A stretch of 64,000 bases of DNA from Costus lasius. Taxonomy: Eukaryota > Streptophyta > Magnoliopsida > Zingiberales > Costaceae. The notes under the pieces are model-generated. The model worked only from the letters and a program-made list of their open reading frames with translations, did no database searches and had not been told where the DNA came from. The stretch covers positions 744,001-808,000 of the forward strand of contig JANVAS020000203.1 in assembly GCA_027563935.2 (NCBI GenBank). Direction: 5' to 3'. The position numbers and the translations under genes are program-made. Positions 21,803-33,754 of the stretch are shown piece by piece (position 1 is the first letter of the stretch; the number at the start of each line of letters is the position of its first letter).

Positions 21803-23143
21803 ATGTCTTTTCATCACAATTCATGGGCATCTCAAAGAAGTAAGGTATACATGCCACAAGGTAAGTATGATTCAATGAGCACACTCCAAGATACATTTAA
21901 CTCTTATATGCACTCTCTTTCTTCTAGTAGATGTGATATTTATGGATATTTTGATCATTATACCTTTGATTGTCAATTTTTTATTTCTAATTTATCATGG
22001 AAAGAATCTTATCAATTGTATTCTAGATGGGAAAATCATCAAACTTCTTTTTCTAATGGTTACTCAAATCATGTTTCTAAACCATACTTTAAGGACACTG
22101 AAAAATCTAACTTAGAGTTGATGTTTGAAAAGTTCATGAAACAAAGTGAGGAGGCACATGAGACCCATAAACATAGGCTAGATGATATATGTGCTAATAC
22201 TGAAATGTTAGAAACCCAGATAGCACAACAAGATTGTTTATTTGAGTTTGATTTGGAAACTGAAGAAATTGATTTAGAAAAATCCCCCTCTGATTATGAC
22301 TGTTTTGAGATTGAGCCTTATGTGAATATTAATGAATATCACTCTGATTTTGATGATTGTAAAATTGATTCTTCTAATAACTTGTTTGTAGAAAAGTTTG
22401 AGAAAATTGATTTTGAAAAACCCTCTTTTGATGAAATTGATTCTTTTGATGTTGTATCATTTATAGTTAAATCTGATGATTTTGATAAAGGGTTGAAAAT
22501 TACAGACATTGATGAGCCCCACTTTGATTTTGGTGATATTGCTGAGATTAATGATAAGTCTTTTGTGGTTGACTCTGATTCTATTGATTCTGATAAATCT
22601 CATTATGATTTTTTTTATGATTCTGATTTTGATTCTTCTGATGATGAATTATTTGTGGAAAGACATAGAGAAATTGATTTTGAACAGTCTCACTTTGATT
22701 TTGATGATAATTTTGAAATTTATAAGTTATTTGATGTCAGACCTGAGAATCTAGATAAGGATTTGAATGAATCTCACTTTGATACTTTGCCCATACCTAC
22801 TGTTGAATCTTCTGATGTATTTGAAAAACTTTGCTTTATTGAGGAACCTAATTAGAGACAGAAAAGTTATTTTGATGATCCAATACTCATATCTTTTGAC
22901 CAAAGTCCTATGGCAATTAAAGATAAAAATTTGAAGAAAGGACTTACAATTTTGCTTGCTGACAAACATAGGAAAATCATTGAAAATTTTGATTTTGATT
23001 TCTGCATATTTAACGAAGCCAGTTTGATTGTGATTTATATGCAATTCTGGATTTTTGGATTAGTGGCTAAAATTTTTGGACAAAAGAAATGCAGAAAATT
23101 GTTTGCTCTTTACTTTGGTACTGATTCACCTGCTTCACCATGA
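21803..23143 (+). pseudogene. Element A acidic protein (A2 copy, one stop)
   Basis: 447-codon frame from the ATG at 21803 (MSFHHNSWAS) to 23143, interrupted only by TAG at 22853-22855. A longer frame opens at 21701, but the start at 21803 is the one shared with A1. The knuckle region reads CDIYGYFDHYTFDC: the second Cys of the A1 version is replaced by Tyr, so metal binding may be lost in this copy. The middle is strongly acidic, with repeated D/E-F-D words. The C-terminal block around KHRKIIENFDF and FGQKKCRKLFALYFGTDSP is the best conserved part relative to A1 and includes a hydrophobic segment. No known family is recognised; a Gag-like or accessory structural role is inference. Confidence 0.65.
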
Positions 23144-23185
23144 TTTTTTATATTTGGTCAAGCTATGGACCTAAAATTAGTGCTT

Positions 23186-23203
23186 CTTGGGAGGCAACCC
23201 AAG
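23186..23203 (+). other. Conserved hairpin after the acidic frame (A2)
   Basis: CTTGGGAGGCAACCCAAG, a 6-bp stem, 43 bases after the end of the acidic frame. The A1 counterpart at 2363-2380 keeps the stem and changes the loop. Confidence 0.55.
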
Positions 23204-23291
23204 AAATTTTACTTAGCTTAGTTCCTTTTATTTTAGTTTATTTTTAGAATTAATTTATCTTTTCTTTTCGCAGGTAAAATCAATTTTTGCG

Positions 23292-23475
23292 CACAATACG
23301 GCAATGTCGTAATCCTCTTTACGGTGCCGTAATTCTACGGTTTTCTTTCCCGAGAGTTTTTAGAGTTTCACGGTAGTACCATATTGGTTTTTATAGTACA
23401 GTATTTTTTGGATATTTTTAACCCGATATTTTTTGTACATTACGGCACTGCCGTAAAGAACTTTACGCCCGTAAT
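23292..23475. repeat. Cluster of TTACGG/CCGTAA palindromes (A2 internal)
   Basis: Several arm pairs, for example near 23298-23332 and 23440-23475, matching the A1 internal cluster in position after the reading frame. Confidence 0.6.
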
Positions 23476-25254
23476 TCTAAATCTGCAGTTTTCTTATCTA
23501 ACTAGGTGTCTTCTTGCTATGATTTTAAGAAATTGGGTTGAGAAAATTTTTGATCTTTGGCACCATCATGAAGTACTCATCTTTGTCTATCATCTGGATA
23601 TTTTTTCTGAATTTTAAAGTCCATGGATCATTCTAAAACACATAGCATCTTTTCGATTCTAATTAATTTCTGCATCAGTTTTTTTCTTGACTAATCTGAT
23701 TAGCACTTTTGCTACAAGTATTTGAGATGCTTCGGTGACTTGAAACCCTGATTTTTCACATGGAATATGAAGTTTGTGTGTCGTTCTATCCCGTGGATGA
23801 GTTATTTTCATGAAAATATTTTTTTATCATTATAGGAAACATAACAAGTTTTCGAATATGATTAACTTTTGTATAGTTTTTGCAGTTTTGTAATCTGATT
23901 AGCCTTTTTTCTACTGATGCCCTAAATTCCTAGCAGATTTTGATCCTTTAATTTTCATACACTTGAATAGAACAAGTTTCATTCTACCACACAGTTTTGT
24001 TTGTTTTCTTTTTGGATCATTAAATCTTATCCTTAGATATGGCTACTTTTCAAAAAAAAAAATATTGTTGCTACTCTGTTTGCTTTCTATCAGTTGTTTC
24101 TTCTTTTGACTCCATATCCAGAAATCTTCAAGAGCAACTATCTTCCACCTCTAGCCACCACTGCATTTGCCTCAGACATCACTGTTTCCAGCCGTCGACA
24201 CTGGATTATACTATCAGCAGACTCTTACTTCTTTTACTACCTCTTATTCTATTGATTTGATTTATTTATGCAGCAGACTCTTCATTAGTGACTGGTTTTT
24301 TTTAATCTATGCAGCTTTATTTCTGGCACCCACCAGCTGACGATCTCACCTCCAGGACTGTATTCTCTAGCAGGCCACTAGAGATTACTCACTCTACTAT
24401 TGGCACCATCATCATTGCTAACAGCTTTTCAGCTAGCATCTGTTCCACCTCTACTTCTCAGCTGCACTAGCTCTTTCCGCCAGCACTCTTTCTGGACCAT
24501 CGATGATATCTCTGATTCTTATTTGAGAAAATTATTTGTATCATTATTATTTTAGAGACTATTTTTAGACTGAGCCTTATGTATTTAAAATTGTGTAGGT
24601 AAAATTTCAGAAGACACATCTTTGGACCTAGCAGCATCTGCCCTGACACTATTTTTGGTATGAGCCTTATGTATTTTCGGTCAGAGCTTGCTATATAGTT
24701 TTGTGAGTATCGTTTGCACTCTCTTGTATTAATGATTATTTCATATGGTTCGCATCTTTGATTAGCTTTTGATATATCACTCATTGAGATTTCTATTCTA
24801 TGAAGTTGCTTGAGTCTATCATGTCACACTTTTGACTATGATTGTTTGAGTTTCATGCTTCACACCTATTGAATTGATGATGATAATTTTGAGGTTTAAA
24901 AATTTTAAGACTTGAATCCATGTGATGAGAGATGGGTAGATTTTTTTATGATGATGAATGTTCATGCATGCATGCCTATGAATGGAGATATACCTATTAT
25001 GCTGAATTTATTTCTTCAATATATATCTACTTGTTGAAATATTTCATTGATTGATGCATAAGGTTTTTGGGTAGGTATGTTGTTTGATGAATGCAATCTA
25101 AGGGTGAAGCATCTTACTTGAATAAAATGAGCATATGAGTATAATTTTTGAATTGATGTCAATTGATTAACGCAGTTGATGTTTAGTCTATTTTATTATT
25201 TGTTTGGAAGAAAGAATCCAAGATCCAAAAATAGCGAGAGACTCCCCTACTTGG

Positions 25255-25367
25255 CACTGTGCAAAATTGACAGTGGTACCTAAGACATGGGTTGGAGTCT
25301 ATAAAAGAAAAGAGAGAGAGAAAAAGAAAATGACTCCTCTACTTGGCACTGTGTAAAATTGACAGTG
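25255..25367 (+). other. Paired hairpin repeats near the 3' end of A2
   Basis: Two copies (25255-25275 and 25347-25367) of CACTGT, a 9-base loop, ACAGTG, about 420-540 bases before the 3' LTR. A1 has CACTAT/ATAGTG at the same place. Confidence 0.55.
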
Positions 25368-25788
25368 GTACCGAAGATAAGAGTTGAAGTCCAAATAAAA
25401 AATTATATATGTATCTATGTGGGTACATGCCATCTAAAAAAGAAAAGAAATAAAAAAAGAAAAATTGTGTGGAAAAAGATTTTGGATATCAAATTCCTGT
25501 AGACAAAAGTATGATAGATTTAAACTGAAAATTAGGTGAATTTATGAGACTGAAATTCTTTTTATTATGTTAGTGGCAAAGTTTTATTCGATCAAAGCTG
25601 TGAATCTTAAAGACTAAATTCAGAGGATGATGTATTTATCTGAAATTTTAGGCAAAAATTTAGTGGAAAATTTCATGAGTGATTATATTTTAGAAATTTA
25701 TTTTTCATGAAAAGGCATATTTTCCATAGTAGAGTTCTTTATTCTATCTATTTGCTTGAGGACAAGCAAAGTTTGAGCCTTATGTGTT

Positions 25789-27683
25789 TGATGACACCAA
25801 AATTTATAGTAAATTTCATGCGATTTTATATATCTTTTCATGTCATATTTATGAACTTTTGCTTGTTTAAAGCATTATTTGTTAAATATCACGAAATCTA
25901 CACAATTTCTTATTTTTAATGAATTCCAGGTAAAAAGTGCTATATTTTTGATGGATTTTGAAGGATTCGAGCACAACAATGGATTCTAGACATCAAAACG
26001 AAGTCACACGTCAAATTTCAGGAGAATCAGAGCTTCATAGCAAATTACGACACCCCCGTAATGGATTTTAGGGTACCGTAATTACACCACAGAATTATGG
26101 TACAATCGTAATACCTGAGAGGTGCCGTAATTTGGGAAGATTTCGACCAGAAAATTTCGTGAGATTACGGCACCGCCATAACAATCTTTACGGTGCCGTT
26201 ATGATCTTTACGGGCCGTATTTTGGTCCAGAAACATACAGAAGCAAATATGGCACAGCCGTAAACATTTTTACGGGCTATAATCTTGACAAATACTTCAC
26301 AGAGCCAAAATTATAGCACTGCCGTAATATTCATTACGGTACCGTAATTTCATATGAAAATGTGATTTTTAAAGGTCCAAATCTTGCACGGACCATATCT
26401 TTTGATCTAGAAGTCCAAATTGAGATCTGAAAGTTGCTACGAACTCAACTTTAAGAGGAGAAGACAACAAAGCAAAAGCACTAATTTTTATCTAGTATTG
26501 AGGGAGCAATCGACAGAGAGGCGCTTAGGGTTTGGCCTCGTGCTGAGAGGTGTAGAGACTACATCAGGCTTTGAAATTTACACCGAAGCTTCATCTGGAG
26601 TAGGAGAGCACACACCAGAAGTTTCAAAGCATTTGGAGTCTAATCAGGGGAGAAATCAACAAAACAGCAGTGACAACGTTGTTCAAAGGCAATTACGGTG
26701 CTGTAATTTCATTACAGCACTTGTTTTGTAACTTTTCTTCCTTTTTTTGATTTCTAATCCTCTAAAATTATGGTTTATTATATTCCTTTCACCATGCAAG
26801 CTTAGATCTTTTTATGGGACATGGGGTGTAATCCCCTTGGTTTGTTAATGACTAGAAAACATTAACTTTTGTCATGATAATTTTATTATGATAATTTTAC
26901 TTTTGTGATTGATTGTTCTTTGATTCTCCTTAGTTTTAAAAATATCAGCATGTTTCAGAATTTTGTGAAATAGACTGAGAAGTTGATTGTGAAATTCGGA
27001 ACCCTAGAAATCATTGAGTTTGAAACCTATTGTAAGAGATTAGGTAGTTCTTCAAATTCTGATTTTTAGTGATTTTATTCCCATGTTGAGTTTTTGATCC
27101 TTTGGATTGAGTTAATGTGTTAGACATGAAGATCCTGCACGAGAGTGAGGATCGGAACGTTGGAAAACCTTAAGTAAAACTTGTGATGAGTTTCAGGATG
27201 CACGAGAGTTATCCTTGAGTTTCCACATGAGATGTTTGACTTAGAATTCGGATGCACGAGAGTGACCCTTGAGTTATTTGTTCAATGATTTACTTATTTT
27301 CAGCATTGGATAGATCTTGCACGTGAGTGAGGATTGGTCCTTTGTATGATTGTCTGCGCGAGAGCGAGATGATCCTTTTATGAAGTAATGAAATTTGATT
27401 GACAACCTTCATTTCCTTCTAGTCATTAGAATCAAGGTGGATGAATCCCTAGTCCCAGTTTTCTTCTCTGATATTTTCCCGTGCACTTTTCGATCGTTTG
27501 CTACATCATCTTCAGTTTGCTTAGCTAGTGAGAAAATGATTATTTGGTACTTAACACGTAGGTCTCTGTGGTTCGATATTTTTATTACTTCGAAGTATCT
27601 GTGCACTTGCGGACACAACATGTTTTTGGCACTGTTGCCGGGGATTAGTCCAAGGTACACGCCAAACAACTTGGGATACAACA
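25789..27683 (+). repeat. 3' LTR of element A2
   Basis: 1895 bp from TGATGACACC to ACAACA, including the 63-bp extension (27621-27683) with an internal primer-site copy at 27627-27644. It is followed by tttcc, the target duplication. The palindrome array is at 26040-26350. The frames at 26420-26731 and 27395-27727 are LTR sequence. Confidence 0.82.
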
Positions 27684-27690
27684 TTTCCCA

Positions 27691-28342
27691 ACAACCAACC
27701 ACTCATAGAGACCATCCTTGGTTTTAAAGGCAGTCTTCCATTAATCCCCTAACCTTATCCTTACTTGGTGATAACCACTCCTAAGGTCTAGTTTGCTAAA
27801 CCATTTGGATCCTACAAGGAGGTCTAGCATATCATCTAATATGGGGATAGGGAACCTATGCTTCACAGTGATTTTATTGATAGCTCTACAGTCTATACAC
27901 ATGCACCAGCTTCCATCCTTCTTTGGTGTAAGAAGGGCTGGGACTACGCAAGGGTTTAGGTTTTTCTTAATCTGTCCCTTAGCTAGGAGGTCATCTACCT
28001 GTCTCTTAAGTTCCTCATGTTCAATGGGGCTCATCCTATAATGGGGGTAAGTTAGGTAAGGTTGAGCCTGGGACAAGGTCAATGTTGTGTTGGATGTCTC
28101 TAAGAGGTGGTAAGCCTGTAGGTAGGTCCTCTAGGGTTAACTCACTATAGTCTGAGAGGAGAACTTCTATTTCAAGTGGTGGCTTATCCTCTTGGTCAGG
28201 GTTGGGTTCCTTAAAAAGTAAGGAGTAGATGGGTTGGGTCTCCTGGATTTCTTTAGTGAAAGCTTGGGGTTGAATGAGTTGGATAGTGGGTTTGCTAGGC
28301 TTGGTTCCCTCTATCTTACCCTTATTGGTTGAGGCTCTAAGC
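27691..28342 (-). pseudogene. Ty3/gypsy RT fragment (Reina/Galadriel-like)
   Basis: Minus-strand remnant of a gypsy polyprotein running from the region before RT ([13 protein letters not shown]) through [29 protein letters not shown] and [13 protein letters not shown] to YEWLV, where it is cut by the end of the B1 LTR. A frame change lies in a C-run near 28035, and a stop (27741-27743) follows RIRLGD. The wording resembles non-Tekay chromoviruses such as Reina or Galadriel; the clade is inferred from memory. It is probably the oldest layer here, since B1 and B2 both abut it. Confidence 0.75.
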
Positions 28343-30236
28343 TGTTATTGTTTAAGCCCTAAGACCTAGTTTTGGTCTATCTTTGTACTAATTGACATTG
28401 ATATTTCTTATATATCATTCTAGCATTGTCGTTACCATGTTTAGTTTACATATGCGATTATGTTCTTACATGATAATTTCCCGAGAGACAGAATGGATCT
28501 GTGCTCAAACTCTTGTACCCAGTCGATGTACCTTAGTGGATATGGGATAGCTATGTTACTTGTGAGACTGGTATATGGTCTAGTTAAGCACGAGGTGCTA
28601 ACGCAGACATATGGGTATATCAGTGGTGGATATACTAGACTGACCCGTTGTGAGGCAATGACTTGGTGTCATGAGTTATCCACATAAGTGACAGGAGATG
28701 CATTGATCCCTTGACTTAAGGTCATTGACTCTTCTATATGGTTAGGAACATGTTTTGTTACAACCTAACATATCACCATAGTTGGGAGGTCATAACGGTT
28801 GTCATTGAGCATGCAATGACCCATATGAGAAGGTCAATGTACGGACAGAGGATTTGCCCCTTCCTAAGGGAAGCATGATATCCATGAGGCCCCGCCTATG
28901 GTTGTATGATTGAAAGTGTATGGCTATACCCAGGTGACAACCTAATTCAGTCATGGCCAATCGGATATCAGTTTGGCAAAAAGACTGTAATGCATCTATA
29001 CGTAGTTGCGATGATGGAGATATCGATGTCGATATCGATTCCGATGACTTGGGTAGCAGCGATGCACTGCTAGGTGCCACTCATTGCTTGTGGTGACGTT
29101 AGGTCACCACTGTCAACGTCAGAGGAACCTACAGGGTTGCATACCTTGATACTCGAATTCTCATATTGATTGGGAAGCCTTATATTCGAGTTATTGGATA
29201 ACTCGGATCTATTTGGGAGATTTCATCAGCGCCAATGGGCCTGATGAGATGGAAGAAAGTTATTGGAACCAAACTTCATTTTTTGTAGGTTGACCCGAAA
29301 TTGACCATGGTTGGTCACATTTGACTTTGGGTTGCATTGGATTGGATCCAATGGCTTAATCAACTTGTGCAATGAAGTTTGGGTTAGCTCATTACCCAAT
29401 GAGACCCAATAACAAGTTGTCATAAAGAGATAATGGGCTAAAAGGGTATAATGGGGATAAATCGCCCCCCATTAGCGCCTAAGGGCATAATCGGGTGGAG
29501 TGGGCGCCTTTTTTCTTCTTTGGAAGGTTTAGGCGCCTTGCCCCTTGATCCTTGGATGGTATGCTTGCCTCTATAGCATGTCTTGGGGCTGACATGGCTT
29601 CATGAACTTCTATGGAAGGTCATAGGCTTATATGGAAGAGGGGATGAGGTTTATGGTAAAGTCTTGGAGACTTTCCTTACCTCAAACTCTAATTGCTCCC
29701 TCATTCAACCCTAGTTGCATCTCTCTTGGATGCTCTATATTACATGTAATATGCGAGAGGTAATTGAGTTGAACACATCAATTGGCGTGAGTAAGCAAAT
29801 AAAGGGCGAAAGCAAGGAATTGGCGCATGGTCTTCTTCTTCCATCCTCTAGACGCAAGTCTTCTACATCTTCTCCTTCTCTTCTTGCCGCAAGAAGGACT
29901 TGAGGTTGGCGGCATCATCTCCATCCATCTTCTCCTTGGTGTATCTTCCCTTGAAGGTGGCGCAAGCATAGAAGAAAGAGCAATAAGGCTTGGATGTTCT
30001 TCATGAGGCTAGCACCGGGCGTGGAAGAAGAGAGCTCGAGGCATCCGTGTGTGTGAGATTACAGAGGGCGTATGCTTGGGCGCCTACCTCGACATTGACC
30101 TCCTCTTGCTCCAGGTACTTTCTATCTCATCGTGTCGACCCCCTCGCAAGATGATCTTCACTGGGTTTTTGGGACCGGCCGGTTTCGAGGATATTCTTCC
30201 ACTCTACAATTGTATTGTTTCATGAAAAGTTTATAA
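28343..30236 (+). repeat. 5' LTR of Copia-B2, first part
   Basis: Starts TGTTATTG at the position matching the B1 LTR start (TGTTGGTG) and aligns with 8520-10430. It is interrupted by Copia-2 at 30237; the last 20 LTR bases are at 39384-39403 after the tataa duplication. Short frames inside it (28460-28687, 29715-29903) have no protein features. Confidence 0.8.
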
Positions 30237-31945
30237 TGTTGGGGTATGCCCTTAAGCCTAATGTTTGAGGCCTTGGGATTATAACAGTATCATGTAATAA
30301 ACTCTTGTGTTTATAAAGGCATGGTTATTATTCAGGTTGTTACCTTGTCTGCTGTAATAAGTGTACTACTGAATAATGTCTCAAAGCTGTTCAGCTGGGC
30401 TGACATGCTATTATGTCCTTAGTCGAGATATCTTGGTGAACATGAGACAGCCTTGATATGATTGAGACTAATATGTGTTCTAATCTTATTGGATGCTTCG
30501 AGCATGGAATAAGATGTAGACTCATGGGTACATTGGATGTACTGGACAGACCCTACTAGGATATTCAATTGTTTGTCACAATGTGAATATTCCTTGATTG
30601 CAACAAGTGGCACATTTCCTCTGACTTGAGATCACTTGTGTTTTCTAAATGATGATTGTCATTGTTTTGAGGTAGTTCAATATCATTTGAAACATAATGA
30701 TTATAGACTATCTTGGACAATGATCTTGAGTCAGGTTAGGGCACTTGTGATAGATAAAGGATTGCCGTCTCCTTGTTTAAGGAGTGTGATGTTCTAAAGG
30801 GGCCCCCTGGATGGGATGATTGAGAAAAGAGTATGGCCATACCCAGATGACTATGTTCATCTGATCTAATCATGCTCATCATATTGGAGCTACAGGCTTG
30901 ACACGCTTGTCCAATAAGAACATCCAGTGGCAAAGGAAACATGTATGCCTAGTGAAGTGGATTCACACTTGTGCTGTGTTTTGGGTGTAGTCTTGAAAGA
31001 CTCCTTCCTTTATATTGGGAGACAGTGATGTGTTGCTAGATACCCCTCACTGATTGTGATAACGTAAGTTATCGTTACTGACGTTCAAAGGAAACCCTCA
31101 GGGTCGCACAATTTGATGATATGGCTTACTTAAGTCAGATCGTGTGGACTAAATTGTTTTGGTTCAGTTTAAAGGGATTTTATCTCTGATTGTGAGTGAG
31201 ATCTGGTCTGATCATGTTTGATTGATTAAGGCTTTAGATCGGTAAGCTTCGATCGAGAGAGTTGATGCTAGATCGGTGCGATCGGGAGCATCGAGAGATG
31301 AACGGTCAGATTTTGAATCTTAGGGTTTGATTTTTTCTGGACCAATTGCTTGGGCTAATTTGGTTTAGTCATTGAACCGGCTCATGGAGTGAGCGCTTGG
31401 TTCAAGAGGGAGATAAAAATGCATTTGGTTCATGGAGACATGAACGCATGAGCGCATGATCTTTATGGTTGCTATTTTTGGAAAGTTCCAAAATAGAAAC
31501 GCATATGCGTTCATGGCTTGACGCCTCCCTCACGTTCCTTTCGGTTACACACCTCTCGTCACCTCTTGGGGATTGAACGCTTGCTCTCTAGCGTGTGAAG
31601 GTGTTGACGAGGAGAGGAGGAACCGCCAAGCAAAAGAAGTCTTCATCTCTTCCCTTTACTCGATCAAGGACACCCCTTGGAACCTTGCTAGCACAAGGAG
31701 CACCAAGGAAGTGAGCGCATCCTCTTCTTGTGTGCGAGTCCTTTGGAGGAGATCTCTCTTGCTCTCTCTTTCAAGGCACCATCCAAGAGATGGCGACGGT
31801 ATGGATCTTTGTCTTCTATACTTGTTTGTCAAAAGTTGATCATATGAATGTATAGCATCTGATCTTCATGAAACCCTACTTCCGCTGCAAAAGAATGACA
31901 TGCGCCACCTTTAGGGTTTCACCCCCTTGCGCTCCCCCTTGAAGG
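30237..31945 (+). repeat. 5' LTR of Copia-2, 3' end deleted
   Basis: Begins TGTTGGGG. At 31945 (CTTGAAGG) it jumps to leader sequence TATGCATTG, whereas the 3' LTR continues GGACCCAACA. A candidate splice donor is at 31799-31800. Confidence 0.85.
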
Positions 31946-33754
31946 TATGCATTGTTATTATGATTGCTTTGCTTTGTGATTCATGATCCATGCTTACGCA
32001 TATCTCTAGATCTAGGGTTACATGCGAAAATTTCATTTGAGTTGTTGTACATGCAAAACTTGATGTATATTTTCTTGGCGCATGTTGTTGGCGCTTGCTT
32101 CATGTTTGTTTTCTCAAAAACCTACTTGACATGCGCGACTCACTCTAGATCTAAGGCTCTACTTTAAACCCTTAGACGGGTTATTAGGGTTGAAATCATC
32201 CCCTAGGTTAGATCCAGACAGTCTGATCAGACCATCTGACAGCCTTGATGGGTTGACTAGATAGCACCTGTGCGTAAGCACTTGGTGGCTATAGGTCGAC
32301 TGCAGACAGGCGTGTAGCGATGTCTGGTTGAGACGACTAGTGAACACACATGAGTTAGGCCCGGGGTCACGCCCGCTTGCCAGACCTCATTGTGGTTGTT
32401 CAGCCCTAGCGCATGCATAGTTGACCATTGGGTCGACTCGAGTCAGTTAGGACTTGGTGCATGCGTGGGCAGTGGATCTAACTGGGTTGGATGAGTGGAT
32501 CCCTAGTAATGGACCGTTGTAAGGTAGTAGGGCACATAAGGAAAATTAAAATTGATACCAATGGGGTTTTCGAATTTTTATCTTCCTATGTTGGATCACA
32601 TGTTTGATTGAAGCATATGCCCGTTTATTTATTCTTATGTGGGCTGCCCATGTTAAATGTGTGCTGTGCTGGGGCCTGCGTGCCTGTATTAAAATGTAAA
32701 TTGATTATTGTGATCTGTGCATCACATTGTTTTTAATTTATAAAATGTAATTGACCTGCGAGTCAATCTTGTCTAGATAGATTAATTTGTAAATTAATCA
32801 GACAAGAGCACTGAGCACACTTGGTAGAGGCGCATGCAGCAGTGGCTTGACCAGGTGGGAGGTCTAGGGTTCGACCCTAGGACCAGGCGCATCTTCCTGG
32901 TGGGCGCACCTGAGCTGTAGTTAGCGCTTGGGCCCTGGTTTGGGCCAGATGAGCAGCAAAAGTCCCATGAAGAAAAGCAAGTGAAGACTTAAGTGATATT
33001 AAGGTCTTACTTAGGCTATGGGCTTTTACCACATAAGAACCATGCTTTCTTTTTATTGCTTATACAAATTAGAAATGCATGAATTTATCTTCTGCTATCA
33101 CCATAGGGTTTGCATGATAGATAAGAAGATAAAAGACCGTTAAAATCCAACGCTAAATATCAAGCTCGTAAGCCTTCTGACGCGAAACCTCACTGTTCTG
33201 ACTATCGTTGGAGCCGTGTTGTACCCACTCAGTGGGCACGTCCATCTATCTTCATACGGTGCTGGATTACACCTGCGTGTTACAGAGTAGGGATTTATCC
33301 CTTCTCGTTGCTCAGCATAGCACGTGGTGGTCCAGGGAGTAGGTCGGGTCAGCTTGACCATGTTGACTACATATGTGGCGCATATGGTAGCGCATGGAGG
33401 CAGCCATCTGTGGGGTCAGAGATTGTGTTGTACCAACTCAGTTGGCACAGTCTGCTGGATTGCCCAGATGAAGGGGAATCGCACGGGTTGGTGATTGGCT
33501 GGGACAGCCTACCAGAGATTAGTGCTTGTACTCTCTGTGCATCTTATCTCGCCTGAGCGGGACGCGGAGACCAAGTATGAAATCTGGATCCCATCTCACT
33601 AAAAGAGTTTTACTCTTTCGGGCTGTTTTGCTAGATTTTTCAGCCAGATAAAATAGTGAGAAAAAGAATCTTTCTTAAGTCCTGATTGATTCTTAACATT
33701 GATACTGACCTTGCTGTTCTTGCATTGTTGTAGATACCTGCAGCAACGAACACC
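31946..33754 (+). other. Copia-2 leader (start deleted)
   Basis: Leader matching Copia-1 from about base 13674 on; no TGGTATCAGAGC is present. It holds the T-arm-like hairpin (32861-32884), hairpins at 33224-33236 and 33433-33445, and an intron-like 3' end with AG at 33732-33733. Confidence 0.75.

Larger units (their letters stand above)
23144..25788 (+). other. A2 3' non-coding region
   Basis: About 2.6 kb without a supportable gene. It contains the hairpin at 23186-23203, the palindrome cluster at 23292-23475, paired hairpins at 25255-25275 and 25347-25367, and a 'gaggacaagcaaag' word at 25759-25772, also typical (from memory) of plant gypsy elements just before the 3' LTR. The frame at 24039-24260 shares its first codons with an A1 frame but the two diverge by frameshift. 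Confidence 0.6.
10461..27683 (+). mobile_element. Element A2, complete non-autonomous LTR retrotransposon with nested Copia-1
   Basis: Both LTRs start TGATGACACC and end ACAACA, and the element is flanked by the 5-bp duplication tttcc (10456-10460 and 27684-27688). Without Copia-1 it is about 8.1 kb. It contains a tRNA-Asp-type primer site, one acidic reading frame and about 2.6 kb of non-coding 3' sequence. No pol domain is visible. Unlike A1, its LTRs carry a 63-bp extension that contains a second primer-site copy. No clear purine tract precedes the 3' LTR; the bases there read cttatgtgtt. Confidence 0.8.
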
